A stretch of DNA of 64,000 nt from Eisenibacter elegans DSM 3317 (GCF_000430505.1 NZ_KE387152.1:199413-263412), one strand, 5' to 3'; shown: positions 1 to 9,637, counted from the stretch's first letter. Numbers and translations: made by a program. The notes: generated from the letters alone by a model not told the origin.

Positions 1-200
1 GAGAACTGTTTGGGGCGGTATTCACCAGACTGCTCACCGTCGCGGCGCTTTGGTCTGAAATTGCGCTCTCCTTTGTTGTCAAAGCTTTTGGAGAACTGCT
101 TTTTTCCTTTCCCTTCAGAGGATTGTCTGCCCGAAGTATTGGCTTTAGCCGAACGGCTCGGACGTTTGCCTCCCCCTCGGTTCGGATTTTGTGTGCTCAT
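1..200 (-). CDS. Pseudouridine synthase (RluB-like), N-terminal part only
   Basis: Only the first 66 codons lie in the window, and the gene runs off the left edge. It starts with ATG at 200-198 and reads MSTQNPNRGGGKRPSRSAKA, followed by more Gly/Lys/Arg/Ser-rich sequence with no fold of its own. A long basic low-complexity tail of this kind precedes the S4 and catalytic domains of large-subunit rRNA pseudouridine synthases (RluB/RsuA type) in many Bacteroidota, where the gene commonly sits just downstream of scpB. The upstream neighbour here is scpB, 49 bp away on the same strand, so one operon is likely. The catalytic domain is not visible, so the product name rests on context and tail type. 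Confidence 0.5.
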   Translation of the reverse strand, partial: MSTQNPNRGGGKRPSRSAKANTSGRQSSEGKGKKQFSKSFDNKGERNFRPKRRDGEQSGEYRPKQF

Positions 201-249
201 AGAAAATCAAATTAGGGCACAAAGATACACCCTATTTTCGGGAAGGCCA

Positions 250-840
250 CTACTCCTGCGTACTTTCTTCGCTTTCAGGGGTTTGGCTTTGGGGATTTTC
301 TTCACTGTCTGTTTGGCCAAAATCGCGGGGCATTGGGAGGTCATCAATGCTTTTGAGGCCGAAATGTTCCATAAACTTAGGGCCAGTACCATAGAGTAGG
401 GGGCGGCCTACGGTTTCGGCCTTACCTTGGATGGTAATCAGCTCTTTTTCGAGTAGGCGTTGGATGCTGTAATCACAGTTGACCCCTCGGATTTGTTCTA
501 CCTCGGTTTTGGTAACGGGCTGTTTGTAGGCAATGATGGCCAAGGTTTCGAGCGCAGCCTTAGACAGGCGTTTTTGGGATTTGTGTTTGAGCAAAATCGC
601 CACTACGGCCTGATAGTCCGATTTTGTCAAAAATTGATACCCTTCTGCTATAGGGTAAATCCTGAAAGCATAATCGCCACGTTCGTACTTATGTACCAGC
701 CTATCAATGGCCTGTTGAACATCAGTAGTGGGGACTTCTGTGCCGAGCAGCTCGGAGATACAGGTTTGAATTTCCCCTAACTGTAATGGCTCATTGGCAC
801 AAAAAATAAGGGCTTCGATATGGCTTTGTAAAAAATCCAC
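250..840 (-). CDS. scpB: Segregation and condensation protein ScpB
   Basis: This 196-residue protein is the kleisin-associated winged-helix subunit of the Smc-ScpA-ScpB condensin, which compacts and separates replicated chromosomes. The N-terminus (FLQSHIEALIFCANEPLQL) and the core around KAALETLAIIAYKQPVTK and EVEQIRGVNC are hallmark ScpB segments, giving two winged-helix domains over residues 1-160, then an acidic Glu/Ser-rich tail. The length is normal. No in-frame ATG lies nearby; the start taken is a GTG at 840-838, directly before the conserved first helix. It is followed on the same strand by the rRNA pseudouridine synthase gene, the usual Bacteroidota arrangement. Confidence 0.93.
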   Translation of the reverse strand: MDFLQSHIEALIFCANEPLQLGEIQTCISELLGTEVPTTDVQQAIDRLVHKYERGDYAFRIYPIAEGYQFLTKSDYQAVVAILLKHKSQKRLSKAALETLAIIAYKQPVTKTEVEQIRGVNCDYSIQRLLEKELITIQGKAETVGRPLLYGTGPKFMEHFGLKSIDDLPMPRDFGQTDSEENPQSQTPESEESTQE

Positions 841-884
841 GAACGTAACGATTTTGTGTATGCTATTGATTTAAACACCCAGCG

Positions 885-1271
885 CTATTTGCGCGCCAGC
901 TTGGCCTCGATAGAGTGTTGTGTATGAGGCACTAGGCGCAGGCGCTCTTTAGGAATCAGCTTTCCGGTATCAATACAGACCCCGTAAGTACCATTTTTGA
1001 TACGTATTTGAGCGTGTTCGAGCTGGGTTACATATTTTTGTAGGCGAGCTGCCAGCTGATTGAGTTGTTCTTTTTCGGCAGTATCTGCGCCATCTTCTAG
1101 GGTTTTGCTATTGCCGCCGGTGGTATCATCCGTGCCTGAGTCATTACGTCGCGAGATACTATCCTTGATAAAGTCCAACTCCTTGCGCGCATCCATAAGC
1201 TTTTTGAGGATGATTTCTTCAAACTCCTTCAAGTCGGCTTCAGAGTACCTTAGATTATCTTGCTTTTCCAT
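885..1271 (-). CDS. TraR/DksA family protein with degenerate zinc finger
   Basis: This 128-residue DksA/TraR-type protein should bind RNA polymerase in the secondary channel and modulate initiation, as DksA does with ppGpp. The N-terminal half is a coiled coil (residues about 5-90, rich in Glu/Lys/Leu). The C-terminal part has the family signature GTYGVCIDTGKLIPKERL followed by a VPHTQHS segment. In classical DksA four cysteines bind zinc; here only the first remains and the others are Thr, His and Ser. Loss of the zinc ligands is normal for the Bacteroidota branch as I recall it. I chose the ATG at 1271 (MEKQDNLRYSEADL) because the 30 codons before it do not resemble the family. The gene ends 45 bp from scpB on the same strand. 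Confidence 0.85.
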   Translation of the reverse strand: MEKQDNLRYSEADLKEFEEIILKKLMDARKELDFIKDSISRRNDSGTDDTTGGNSKTLEDGADTAEKEQLNQLAARLQKYVTQLEHAQIRIKNGTYGVCIDTGKLIPKERLRLVPHTQHSIEAKLARK

Positions 1272-1599
1272 GATTTCTTGAGTATGAGATTTAGTGATGC
1301 TTAATACTGATTTTTTAGATACTTTGTTTTGCCAAAGGCTCATAGACTCAGGGTAGCCCAAGCCGCTGCAAAACTAATCATTCGTCGAAAAAACAAAAAT
1401 TATTTGCAAAGCAAAAACCTCTTTGCCCTCAGTTTCGTAAGCATTCTTATACGCTTATGTGGTATATTCGTTTCGTGGTTTGCCTTTTTGTCGAGTTTTT
1501 GGTTATTTGCCTAACGGTTTAACCTTGTTTCTTCATTCATTATTAATACAACGTATAAAGCCCCACAGGGTTTGATAACGTACTTCTCTCGAAACGACT

Positions 1600-1938
1600 A
1601 TGCAACTGAAAGTGATATATGAGCCGCCCTATTCGATTATCGAAATATATGGAGAGGTAGATGCCTCCTCTTCTATTCAACTAGATGAGCAAATGAAGGC
1701 GATGATGCAAGAAGAAATAGAGGCCTTGTTGGTAGATGGCACAAACATTCAGTATATCTCCTCGGCGGGTTTGGGAGTGTTTATGTCGTATATACAAGAA
1801 ATGAAAGACCGAAACATCTTCTTTGCCATTTTCGGCTTGGATGAAAAAACACTCAACGTATTCGAAATCCTAGGGTTACACAAAGTAATGCCGCTCCCGC
1901 CTACTAAAGAATCAGCTAAAAAATTGAAAGAAGGATGA
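1600..1938 (+). CDS. STAS-domain anti-anti-sigma factor
   Basis: This 112-residue protein is a single STAS domain of the SpoIIAA/RsbV type. Such proteins bind and hold off an anti-sigma kinase when unphosphorylated and release it when a conserved serine is phosphorylated. The motif YISSAGLGVF at residues 52-61 contains that serine (Ser55 by alignment with RsbV). Its stop overlaps the start of the next gene by 4 bp, and that gene encodes an RsbW-like kinase, so the two should be translationally coupled partners. A SpoIIE-type phosphatase that could remove the phosphate is encoded at 49630-51597. No sigma factor gene adjoins, so the final target may be something other than sigma. Confidence 0.9.
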   Translation: MQLKVIYEPPYSIIEIYGEVDASSSIQLDEQMKAMMQEEIEALLVDGTNIQYISSAGLGVFMSYIQEMKDRNIFFAIFGLDEKTLNVFEILGLHKVMPLPPTKESAKKLKEG

Positions 1939-2369
1939 TTCATACCTATAAAGTATCTTGCTTGAAGGATAACCTTCGTCTTATACGGGAGTTTGTCAAT
2001 GTAGTATTACAAAACTTCCAGTTATCAGAACTAGAAACCAACCAGCTCGTCTTAGCCGTAGACGAGGTCTGCTCAAACCTTATCATCTACTCCCACCAAT
2101 GTAACCCTAGCGTCCATATCGAAATCAATATCCGCCAAAGCCCTGATGGGCAGCTCGTCTTTGAGATTATTGATTATGATGGCGATAGTTTTGATTTTGC
2201 CCAATACCAAGAGCCTAACCTTGATAAAATCGTCAAGGAGCGCCGAAAAGGAGGTATGGGGCTGATGCTCGTCAACCGTATTATGGATACTGTAGAGGTC
2301 ATTACGGGCAAACAATTCCATATGTGGCGGCTCTGTAAAAATATCGCCGCAGCTCCGCCCCAAGTTTAG
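1935..2369 (+). CDS. RsbW-like serine kinase / anti-sigma factor (HATPase_c_2)
   Basis: This 144-residue GHKL ATPase is of the SpoIIAB/RsbW class, cytoplasmic kinases that phosphorylate a STAS partner and sequester a regulatory target. The N-box is DEVCSNLIIYSH (residues about 43-54) and the nucleotide lid/G-box is GGMGLMLVNRIMDTV near residue 110. The asparagine that binds magnesium is present. It overlaps the STAS gene by 4 bp (ATGA), which supports a toxin-antitoxin-like stoichiometric pair. A strong intrinsic terminator follows 24 bp after the stop, so the operon is only these two genes. Which sigma factor or other protein it controls cannot be told from this window. Confidence 0.88.
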   Translation: MIHTYKVSCLKDNLRLIREFVNVVLQNFQLSELETNQLVLAVDEVCSNLIIYSHQCNPSVHIEINIRQSPDGQLVFEIIDYDGDSFDFAQYQEPNLDKIVKERRKGGMGLMLVNRIMDTVEVITGKQFHMWRLCKNIAAAPPQV

Positions 2370-2392
2370 ACCCAAAAGCCCCAAAAAGTCGA

Positions 2393-2431
2393 AAAAATCC
2401 CGCGTGTCTTATGAGATAACGCGGGATTTTT
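2393..2431 (+). terminator. Intrinsic terminator of the STAS/RsbW operon
   Basis: The arms AAAAATCCCGCGT and ACGCGGGATTTTT pair perfectly across a 13-base loop and end in a T-run on the plus strand. It lies between the kinase gene and gyrB. The A-run on the left arm would also allow it to work on the other strand. Confidence 0.88.
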
Positions 2432-2443
2432 GTAAATTTACAA
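2430..2443. promoter_or_regulatory. 14-bp palindrome in the gyrB leader
   Basis: TTGTAAATTTACAA is a perfect palindrome starting at the T-run of the upstream terminator and ending 19 bp before the gyrB start codon. It could be an operator for gyrase homeostasis or simply AT-rich leader sequence. No second copy was noticed in the window. Confidence 0.25.
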
Positions 2444-2459
2444 GTTCGTAAAAACATAA

Positions 2460-4430
<1,971 letters not shown>

Positions 4431-4458
4431 GCGATGCTTTGATGAAAGGTATCACATC

Positions 4459-4491
4459 AACCATCCTGCAATTTGCCGGATGGTTTTTTTT
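4459..4491 (+). terminator. Intrinsic terminator after gyrB
   Basis: Arms AACCATCC and GGATGGTT surround an 11-base loop and run into eight T residues. It lies 28 bp after the gyrB stop codon. Confidence 0.9.
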
Positions 4492-4600
4492 GTGCCAATG
4501 TTTGTCCGAAGCTCTTGATTATCAATAGCCTATGCGAAGACGAGTTGTTGATGCGCCGCTTTGGTTTTAAGATGGAGTGAAAGCCCCTTTCAAAATAGGG

Positions 4601-4750
4601 GGAATGACATCCCACTGGACATTTCTGGAAAAGCAGCTCGGAACTCCAGCTCCGAGACAAGCTGAGGCCTCATTTGGGGATAAAATAAGACTTAGCCCAC
4701 AGTTTTGACTATGGAAGTGAAAAATGCCCACTGGTGTAGAGGAATGATAT
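4601..4750. repeat. Repeat A, copy 1 (MITE-like)
   Basis: Together with the gyrB terminator this fills the 376-bp gene-free stretch between gyrB and the MerC gene. The element runs from about 4609 to 4738. Its left end CCCACTGGACATTT is repeated in inverted form at the right end (AAAATGCCCACTGG, imperfect). The interior shares AAGCTGAGGCCTCATTT and GACTTAGCCCACAG with copies at 23.4 and 61.2 kb, and CTCCAGCTCCGAG makes a small hairpin. Imperfect 10-bp direct repeats (GGAATGACAT at 4601, GGAATGATAT at 4741) flank it and look like a target duplication. No open reading frame is present. Confidence 0.7.
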
Positions 4751-4806
4751 GTCAAAAGCCCTTGAACATCGAGAAGGCCTAAGACAAAAACCTAGATTCC
4801 AGTATA

Positions 4807-5223
4807 TTAGTGAGAAACTTTACACGACTTGTCAGTACATTGGCGGCTCATTCGCCAATTGACTACGTGTGCGGCGGCGATACTTAATGCGCCGGCACTC
4901 GAAAAAACTACTTCTCCATAAGGGTGGAGGTGTTCAAATACCCAAAGCCCCAACCCAATCAAGACAAAGCCCAAACCAGCCATCAAGAGGGCATTAAGGC
5001 GGTGATGAACCTTAATATAACTAGGCCATAAGACACTGACCGCCAGCACGGCGCTCAGCCCAAGCATCGAAGACTCGACCCACCAGTGATGCCCAATATA
5101 CGCGGCTCCTACAGTAGAGAAAGTAAATATAAATGGGGTTGCGAGGCAATGAAGAGCGCACAAAAAAGAGGCAGCAAAGCCGGCAAAATCCCAGTGGAAG
5201 TCAAAAAAGTCTTTACGTATCAT
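4807..5223 (-). CDS. MerC-domain membrane protein
   Basis: This 138-residue inner-membrane protein has four predicted hydrophobic segments. The MerC signature CALHCLATP lies in the first segment (residues about 22-30); in MerC the two cysteines bind and pass mercury, but in Bacteroidota these short MerC-like proteins usually occur without other mer genes and are probably linked to zinc or another thiophilic metal. The C-terminus carries a second Cys pair (RQCTDKSCKVSH) plus histidines that could bind metal. It stands alone here, with no merA, merR or Fur-family gene beside it. A palindromic site lies just before the start codon, suggesting metal-dependent repression. Confidence 0.8.
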   Translation of the reverse strand: MIRKDFFDFHWDFAGFAASFLCALHCLATPFIFTFSTVGAAYIGHHWWVESSMLGLSAVLAVSVLWPSYIKVHHRLNALLMAGLGFVLIGLGLWVFEHLHPYGEVVFSSAGALSIAAAHVVNWRMSRQCTDKSCKVSH

Positions 5224-5612
5224 TTTGAGTGTACTTGCAATTTTGTTGCAAATAATAACAAGGCTTGTCTCAATAAAGTTGCAAATATACCAAAAACTCC
5301 CCCAAGGGTAGGGCTAGTCCGAAGGGATGGGACATACCATTACAATAACGAACATTTCGGTTTTTTCGTTGACGTACTCATTTTGCCCCTAGGGATATAA
5401 CTTGCCCGCAAAGGATATGCAAAGGAGGAATTGCTTTGTGGATTTTCGGAAGTCTTTAAGCCATGTTGGAAAACCTCCGGTGGCTTGGTATACCACTGTA
5501 TATTTCTACGAGGCGGCTCTTCGTTTTGCATCCAGATAGGACTTCTGATAGGCTGTTTGTGTAGGGTGAGCGCCGCCATAGCGCGGCGCTTGGGTATAGG
5601 TGTGTGAGGCGG
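5224..5612. other. Gene-free stretch between the MerC and hbdH starts/ends
   Basis: The left part is the leader of the MerC gene with its TTGCAA sites. Near 5569-5590, just beyond the hbdH stop codon, a GC-rich hairpin (AGCGCCGC / GCGGCGCT) could end hbdH transcription, although no T-run follows. The rest has stops in all frames and no recognisable gene or repeat. Confidence 0.5.
5236..5255 (-). promoter_or_regulatory. Candidate Fur/Zur-type operator before the MerC gene
   Basis: Two TTGCAA half-sites are separated by five bases, read on the minus strand as TTGCAACAAAATTGCAA, about 14 bp before the ATG. A third TTGCAA lies near 5278. TTGCAA-based palindromes fit the general shape of Fur-family operators; the assignment is inference from position and symmetry. 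Confidence 0.4.
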
Positions 5613-6389
5613 CTATTGAGAGCTCCAGCCTCCGTCCATTGGCAGGGTAATACCAGTTGTTTCGGAAGAGTATTCGGAGGCAAAAAACAAGGCGGCCTGC
5701 CCCAAGCTTTCGAGATTGATAAACCGCTTGATTGCTTGTTTGTAGAGCATAATTTTCTCTACTACCTCTTGTTCGCTGAGCTTATGGGCCTTGGCTTGGT
5801 CTGCAATTTGTCCTTCTACCAAGGGTGTTTTGACATAACCCGGGGCAATGGCATTGCAGGTGATATTGAAGGGCGCTCCTTCCAAGCCCAGCACCTTGGT
5901 TAGGCCTGTTACCCCGTGTTTGGCTGCCACATAAGCCGATTTGTATTCGGAAGCACGAATACCGTGGGCAGAGGTGATATTGATGATACGGCCAAATTGG
6001 CGGGCTTTCATTCCCGGCCAAACAGCTTTAGTAGTGTGGAAAACGGAGTTGAGATTGACCCCAATAATAAGGTTCCAACGGTCTTCGGGGAACTCATCGA
6101 TGGGCGCTACAAACTGCACGCCGGCATTGTTAATCAACACATCAATCCCATCGAAGGCCTCTTCAGCCTCTTTGACCATTGCCTGAATCTCCTCAGGCTT
6201 CAGCATATTGGCTCCTGCAAAGCGGGTTTTTACCCCAAACTCCTCAGCAACTTGGGCGGCAATTTCTGCACCATTCGACTCCAGACCATTAAACATAATA
6301 TTATACCCTGCTTTGGCAAACACTTTGGCCAAGCCAAGGCCGATGCCGCTGGTGCTGCCAGTAATGATAGCGCTCTTGTTTCTGCTCAT
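5613..6389 (-). CDS. 3-hydroxybutyrate dehydrogenase (short-chain dehydrogenase)
   Basis: This 258-residue SDR enzyme most resembles D-3-hydroxybutyrate dehydrogenase, which interconverts 3-hydroxybutyrate and acetoacetate with NAD. It has the cofactor motif GSTSGIGLG (residues 9-17), NNAG, the catalytic Ser in NITSAHG, YVAAK as the Tyr-x-x-x-Lys pair, and IAPGYVKTPLV before the substrate loop. The segment QAIKRFINLESLGQAALFFAS and the ending GITLPMDGGW are typical of this subfamily. The start is the ATG at 6389 (MSRNKSAIITG); longer in-frame sequence upstream is hydrophobic junk. A phasin-like gene elsewhere in the window supports polyhydroxybutyrate metabolism, but no polymerase or depolymerase gene is seen. 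Confidence 0.87.
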   Translation of the reverse strand: MSRNKSAIITGSTSGIGLGLAKVFAKAGYNIMFNGLESNGAEIAAQVAEEFGVKTRFAGANMLKPEEIQAMVKEAEEAFDGIDVLINNAGVQFVAPIDEFPEDRWNLIIGVNLNSVFHTTKAVWPGMKARQFGRIINITSAHGIRASEYKSAYVAAKHGVTGLTKVLGLEGAPFNITCNAIAPGYVKTPLVEGQIADQAKAHKLSEQEVVEKIMLYKQAIKRFINLESLGQAALFFASEYSSETTGITLPMDGGWSSQ

Positions 6390-6678
6390 AGTTTTTTGGG
6401 AAATAGGTGATAAATGAGGTTTAAAGCTGCCTAAAAATAAGCATTTTTTGCCAAATGCTAGCGCTTCAAAGTGTGTGAGATTGAAGAGCAGCAACGAATA
6501 ACAGCACAACCCAAGAAAAAGCGACAAATCTTACCAATAGAGCAATTAATTCAACGTGATTGGCCTATTTTTTAGCACATTCACTAGGCAAAGTCAATAA
6601 TTTGCCTATTTTTGTAGGCAGGGTTCTTCAGCAGAGCCAATCACTAATCGCCTATTTCACTTCCTAACCCATATACTT

Positions 6679-8226
6679 ATGACTGTAGTACCATCTCTAC
6701 TCCTCAAGCAACTCTATACCCACGGCAGCCTCAAGAATACAGAGCAAGGCCTGTCTTTTTCTATCAAAAACCGCTTGAGCGATGCCACCCTTTCAGGCAT
6801 TTTTAGTATCAAAATCAATGGGCAAGAAGTATCCCTACAAGATGTTAGTATAGATTTGCTTGACCGTGTGTTGCGTCCGGCAGACATCAACGCCCAAAAC
6901 CCTGTAGATTTTCCATTACGCAAGACCTTTAATGTCTTGATTAAGGCTGAGGCCTTACCCGAAGGCAAACATAGTTTGGAAATAGGCTTTGAAGTAAGCC
7001 CTTTTGGTAAGCTGGAGTTACAGGTAGATGATTCTATCAAAAAAGAAGACCAAAACCGTATCAAAATACCTCGCGACGACAAGGACGACTACAGCCCGGA
7101 GGCTATCAAAGCCCGGCAAAAGTTTGTAGAGGAATTTGCCGGGGTCAAACTCCAACATATTCCCCAATATTCTTTTGACCCTCACACGACTCAGGGCAAC
7201 TGTGAGCACTTTACCGGAGTAGCACAAGTGCCTCTAGGCTTCGCTGGACCGTTGCGTATCAATGGCGAACACGCTCAGGGTGATTTTTTGATTCCCTTGG
7301 CTACCTCCGAAGGTACGTTGGTAGCGTCTTATAACCGAGGCATACAGGTGCTCAACGCCAGCGGTGGGGCGAAGTGTACAGTCATTGGCGATGCAATGCA
7401 GCGTGCCCCAGTGTTTGTGTTTGAGGATGCACGCGGTGCGCGTGATTTTGCCAAGTGGGTACAGGCCAATTTCACCAAAATAGCCCAAGAAGCTGAGGCT
7501 ACCTCTAGCGTAGCCAAACTTTCAGACATTGACACCTACTTATCCAATAAATTTGCCTTCTTACGCTTCAATTACACTACTGGCGACGCAGCAGGGCAGA
7601 ATATGGTCGGCAGAGCCACATTTGCGGCTTGTAGCTGGATACTAGACCACTACGAAGGCCAGCGCATCGTCAACTTCTACTTAGAATCTAACTTTGCTAC
7701 CGACAAAAAAGCCTCACAAATCAATGTGATGCGTACTCGTGGCAAAAGGGTAGTGGCAGAGGCCATCATCCCAAGGGATGTGTTGATTCAAAAAATGCGT
7801 GTAGAGCCAGAGAAACTGGCCTATCACGGACTTATCGCCAACGTAGGCGCTATTCTTTCTGGCGCCAACAACAACGGCCTACATTCGGCCAATGCCATTA
7901 CGGCGATGTTTATCGCCACAGGTCAAGATGTGGCCAATGTGTCGGAGTCGTCAGCAGGGGTGATTTATTCGGAGCTTACCCCCGAAAGAGACCTCTACAT
8001 CTCCATTACCATTCCTTCGCTTATTATCGCTACCCACGGTGGAGGTGTTGGCTTGGCCACACAGAATGAGTGTTTGCAAGTATTGGGCTGCACCGGCAGG
8101 GGCTCTGTCAATAAGTTGGCCGAAATCATTGCCGGAACAGTATTGGCCGGTGAAATCTCCTTGGCCTCGGCTATTTCTTCATCTGACTGGGTGTCGAGCC
8201 ACGAAAAATACGGACGCAATCGCTAA
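6679..8226 (+). CDS. HMG-CoA reductase with extra N-terminal domain
   Basis: This 515-residue protein reduces HMG-CoA to mevalonate, the committed step of the mevalonate route to isoprenoids. The reductase part covers about residues 150-515. The four catalytic residues are recognisable: Glu in LATSEGTLVASYNRG, Lys in TDKKASQIN, Asp in GDAAGQNMV and His in SSHEKYGRNR. The motifs are of the class I (NADPH, eukaryote-like) type, although no membrane anchor is present. Residues 1-130 form a separate beta-rich domain (LKNTEQGLSFSIKNRLSDAT...) that resembles, from memory, DUF6379 or the small subunit of C-glycoside deglycosidases. It stands alone between divergent hbdH and a small membrane-protein gene. 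A TATTTTTG box at 6607-6614 could be its -7 element. Confidence 0.93.
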   Translation: MTVVPSLLLKQLYTHGSLKNTEQGLSFSIKNRLSDATLSGIFSIKINGQEVSLQDVSIDLLDRVLRPADINAQNPVDFPLRKTFNVLIKAEALPEGKHSLEIGFEVSPFGKLELQVDDSIKKEDQNRIKIPRDDKDDYSPEAIKARQKFVEEFAGVKLQHIPQYSFDPHTTQGNCEHFTGVAQVPLGFAGPLRINGEHAQGDFLIPLATSEGTLVASYNRGIQVLNASGGAKCTVIGDAMQRAPVFVFEDARGARDFAKWVQANFTKIAQEAEATSSVAKLSDIDTYLSNKFAFLRFNYTTGDAAGQNMVGRATFAACSWILDHYEGQRIVNFYLESNFATDKKASQINVMRTRGKRVVAEAIIPRDVLIQKMRVEPEKLAYHGLIANVGAILSGANNNGLHSANAITAMFIATGQDVANVSESSAGVIYSELTPERDLYISITIPSLIIATHGGGVGLATQNECLQVLGCTGRGSVNKLAEIIAGTVLAGEISLASAISSSDWVSSHEKYGRNR

Positions 8227-8300
8227 ATTATAGGCAAGGCTTTCTGGGCTTGATTGCTCAGAGAGCCTATTTCATAACACCCACAAAACAAGACATATTT

Positions 8301-8762
8301 ATGAGTACAGCACCAAATCGAGTCCCTTTCACAAGCATCATGATTGTTTGGGGAGCACTTATGGCCTCACAGGTGGGGATAATTGCTTTTTTGCTTTTTG
8401 TAATGCCACCAGCTACCGATGGCTCAGGCAATGAAGCCCTACAAGGCACGCTAGACATAGCCGCTGCAGTTTATATCTTGATGTCGTTGCCCTTATCGGT
8501 GGCAGTATTTCGTAAACTCATCCGCAAAGCCGAAAACACCCCTGATATGGCCGGCAAACTGAGCGAATTTAGCAAGGCTACCATCCTCAAAGGAGCAATT
8601 CTGGAGGGAGGTACTATGCTGGGCATCGTATCTTGGTGGCTATCTGGCTCAGACTGGCTGCTAGGCTTTGTGGCTGCTGTTCTCCTACTGATGCTCTTAC
8701 AATTTCCGACGCGCCGCCAAGCGGCAGCTCAGCTGGGTATATCCGAGGAGAAGATTCCTTAG
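8301..8762 (+). CDS. Small integral membrane protein, function unknown
   Basis: This 153-residue protein has four hydrophobic segments at about residues 13-36, 53-73, 97-117 and 120-137, arranged in two pairs separated by a basic cytoplasmic stretch (RKLIRKAENTPDMAGKLSEF). No cofactor or catalytic motif is visible and I do not recognise a named family. The ATG at 8301 is chosen because the preceding in-frame residues are polar and do not fit. It lies 74 bp after the HMG-CoA reductase gene on the same strand and may be cotranscribed; gmk downstream has its own promoter. Confidence 0.75.
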   Translation: MSTAPNRVPFTSIMIVWGALMASQVGIIAFLLFVMPPATDGSGNEALQGTLDIAAAVYILMSLPLSVAVFRKLIRKAENTPDMAGKLSEFSKATILKGAILEGGTMLGIVSWWLSGSDWLLGFVAAVLLLMLLQFPTRRQAAAQLGISEEKIP

Positions 8763-8764
8763 CA

Positions 8765-8797
8765 TTTGTAGGCTTTCGGCTTTTTTTCGTAATTTTG
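8765..8797 (+). promoter_or_regulatory. Bacteroidota-type promoter of gmk
   Basis: TTTG at 8765-8768, a 21-bp spacer and TAATTTTG at 8790-8797 match the primary sigma consensus of the phylum (TTTG, 19-21 bp, TAnnTTTG). The predicted transcript begins about 55 bp before the gmk start codon. Confidence 0.7.
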
Positions 8798-8858
8798 TAA
8801 GCCCGAACACTCCAAAATAAGGGGGGTATTTTATTGCTTCTATCTCATAACCCTCCTT

Positions 8859-9440
8859 ATGGACGCGCACAAACATCAAAAAATCATTATTTTCTCTGCC
8901 CCCTCAGGCTCTGGCAAAACCACCATCGTACGCCACCTACTTACCCAATACCCCGATCGTTTGGGTTTTTCTATTTCGGCCTGTACCCGCAGCCAACGTC
9001 CCAACGAAATAGACGGCAAGGATTACTATTTTTTAACTCCGGAAGCTTTCAGAACCAAAATCCAAGAGGAGGCCTTTGTCGAATGGGAAGAGGTATACGA
9101 AAACTCTTTTTATGGAACACTCAAGGCCGAAGTAGAGCGCATTTGGGCGCAAGGCAAAGCGGTGTTGTTTGATGTGGATGTGAAAGGAGGGATTTCTCTC
9201 AAAAATTATTTTGGTGCACAAGCGCTCTCTATTTTTGTGAAAGTGCCTTCTGTGGAAGTGTTGGCTGCCCGCCTACAAGAGCGCAATACCGATTCTGCCG
9301 AAAGCCTACAAAAGCGCATCGATAAGTTTACGTACGAATTGGGGTTTGCAGATAATTTTGACAAAGTCATCATCAATGAACACCTTGATCAGATGCTGGA
9401 AGAGGTCAGTCAATTGGTGGTAGATTTCTTGAATCAATAG
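8859..9440 (+). CDS. gmk: Guanylate kinase
   Basis: This 193-residue cytoplasmic enzyme transfers phosphate from ATP to GMP, giving GDP for nucleotide synthesis and for (p)ppGpp metabolism. It shows the P-loop APSGSGKTTIVRHLL (residues about 12-26), the GMP-binding stretch SISACTRSQRPNEIDGKDYYF, FVEWEEVYENSFYGT, and the lid-region RIDKFTYEL. Its length is normal for the short bacterial form. In many Bacteroidota gmk follows yicC; here yicC is 39 kb away, so that pairing has been broken. Confidence 0.96.
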   Translation: MDAHKHQKIIIFSAPSGSGKTTIVRHLLTQYPDRLGFSISACTRSQRPNEIDGKDYYFLTPEAFRTKIQEEAFVEWEEVYENSFYGTLKAEVERIWAQGKAVLFDVDVKGGISLKNYFGAQALSIFVKVPSVEVLAARLQERNTDSAESLQKRIDKFTYELGFADNFDKVIINEHLDQMLEEVSQLVVDFLNQ

Positions 9441-9458
9441 TAGCTTTAGCCTTAGGTA

Positions 9459-9538
9459 TATACCCACAGGAAGTTGGTTAGGGCAATGTCTAGTGGGGGG
9501 GCAAGGTATGTGCTGAAAATCACTGAATATTGGGTATA
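9459..9538 (+). repeat. Possible decayed copy of repeat B
   Basis: The segment starts with TATACCCA and ends with TGGGTATA, a perfect 8-bp terminal inverted repeat, and keeps TTGGTTAGGG and GCTGAAAATC in the same order as repeat B. It is 80 bp instead of 103 and the middle is diverged. It lies in the gap between gmk and the ABC transporter gene. Confidence 0.35.
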
Positions 9539-9637
9539 ATGATGCTTTTTGATGTGGATGAGCTAAAAATCAGCGCTGTTTACATTTTTTGACTATCTTT
9601 ACCCACAGCATCATCTTGGTCTAACCCTACGGCTGTT

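Noticed and set aside
10-399. Open frame of 129 codons on the plus strand at the left edge
   Set aside because: It overlaps scpB and the pseudouridine synthase start on the other strand, has no family features, and the minus-strand frames carry clear conserved motifs.
5340-5579. 79-codon minus-strand frame between the MerC and hbdH genes
   Set aside because: No recognisable domain and composition unlike its neighbours; treated as non-coding.
6607-6614. TATTTTTG before the HMG-CoA reductase gene as a full promoter
   Set aside because: The -7 box is good but no TTTG or TTG lies at the right distance; mentioned only within the gene entry.
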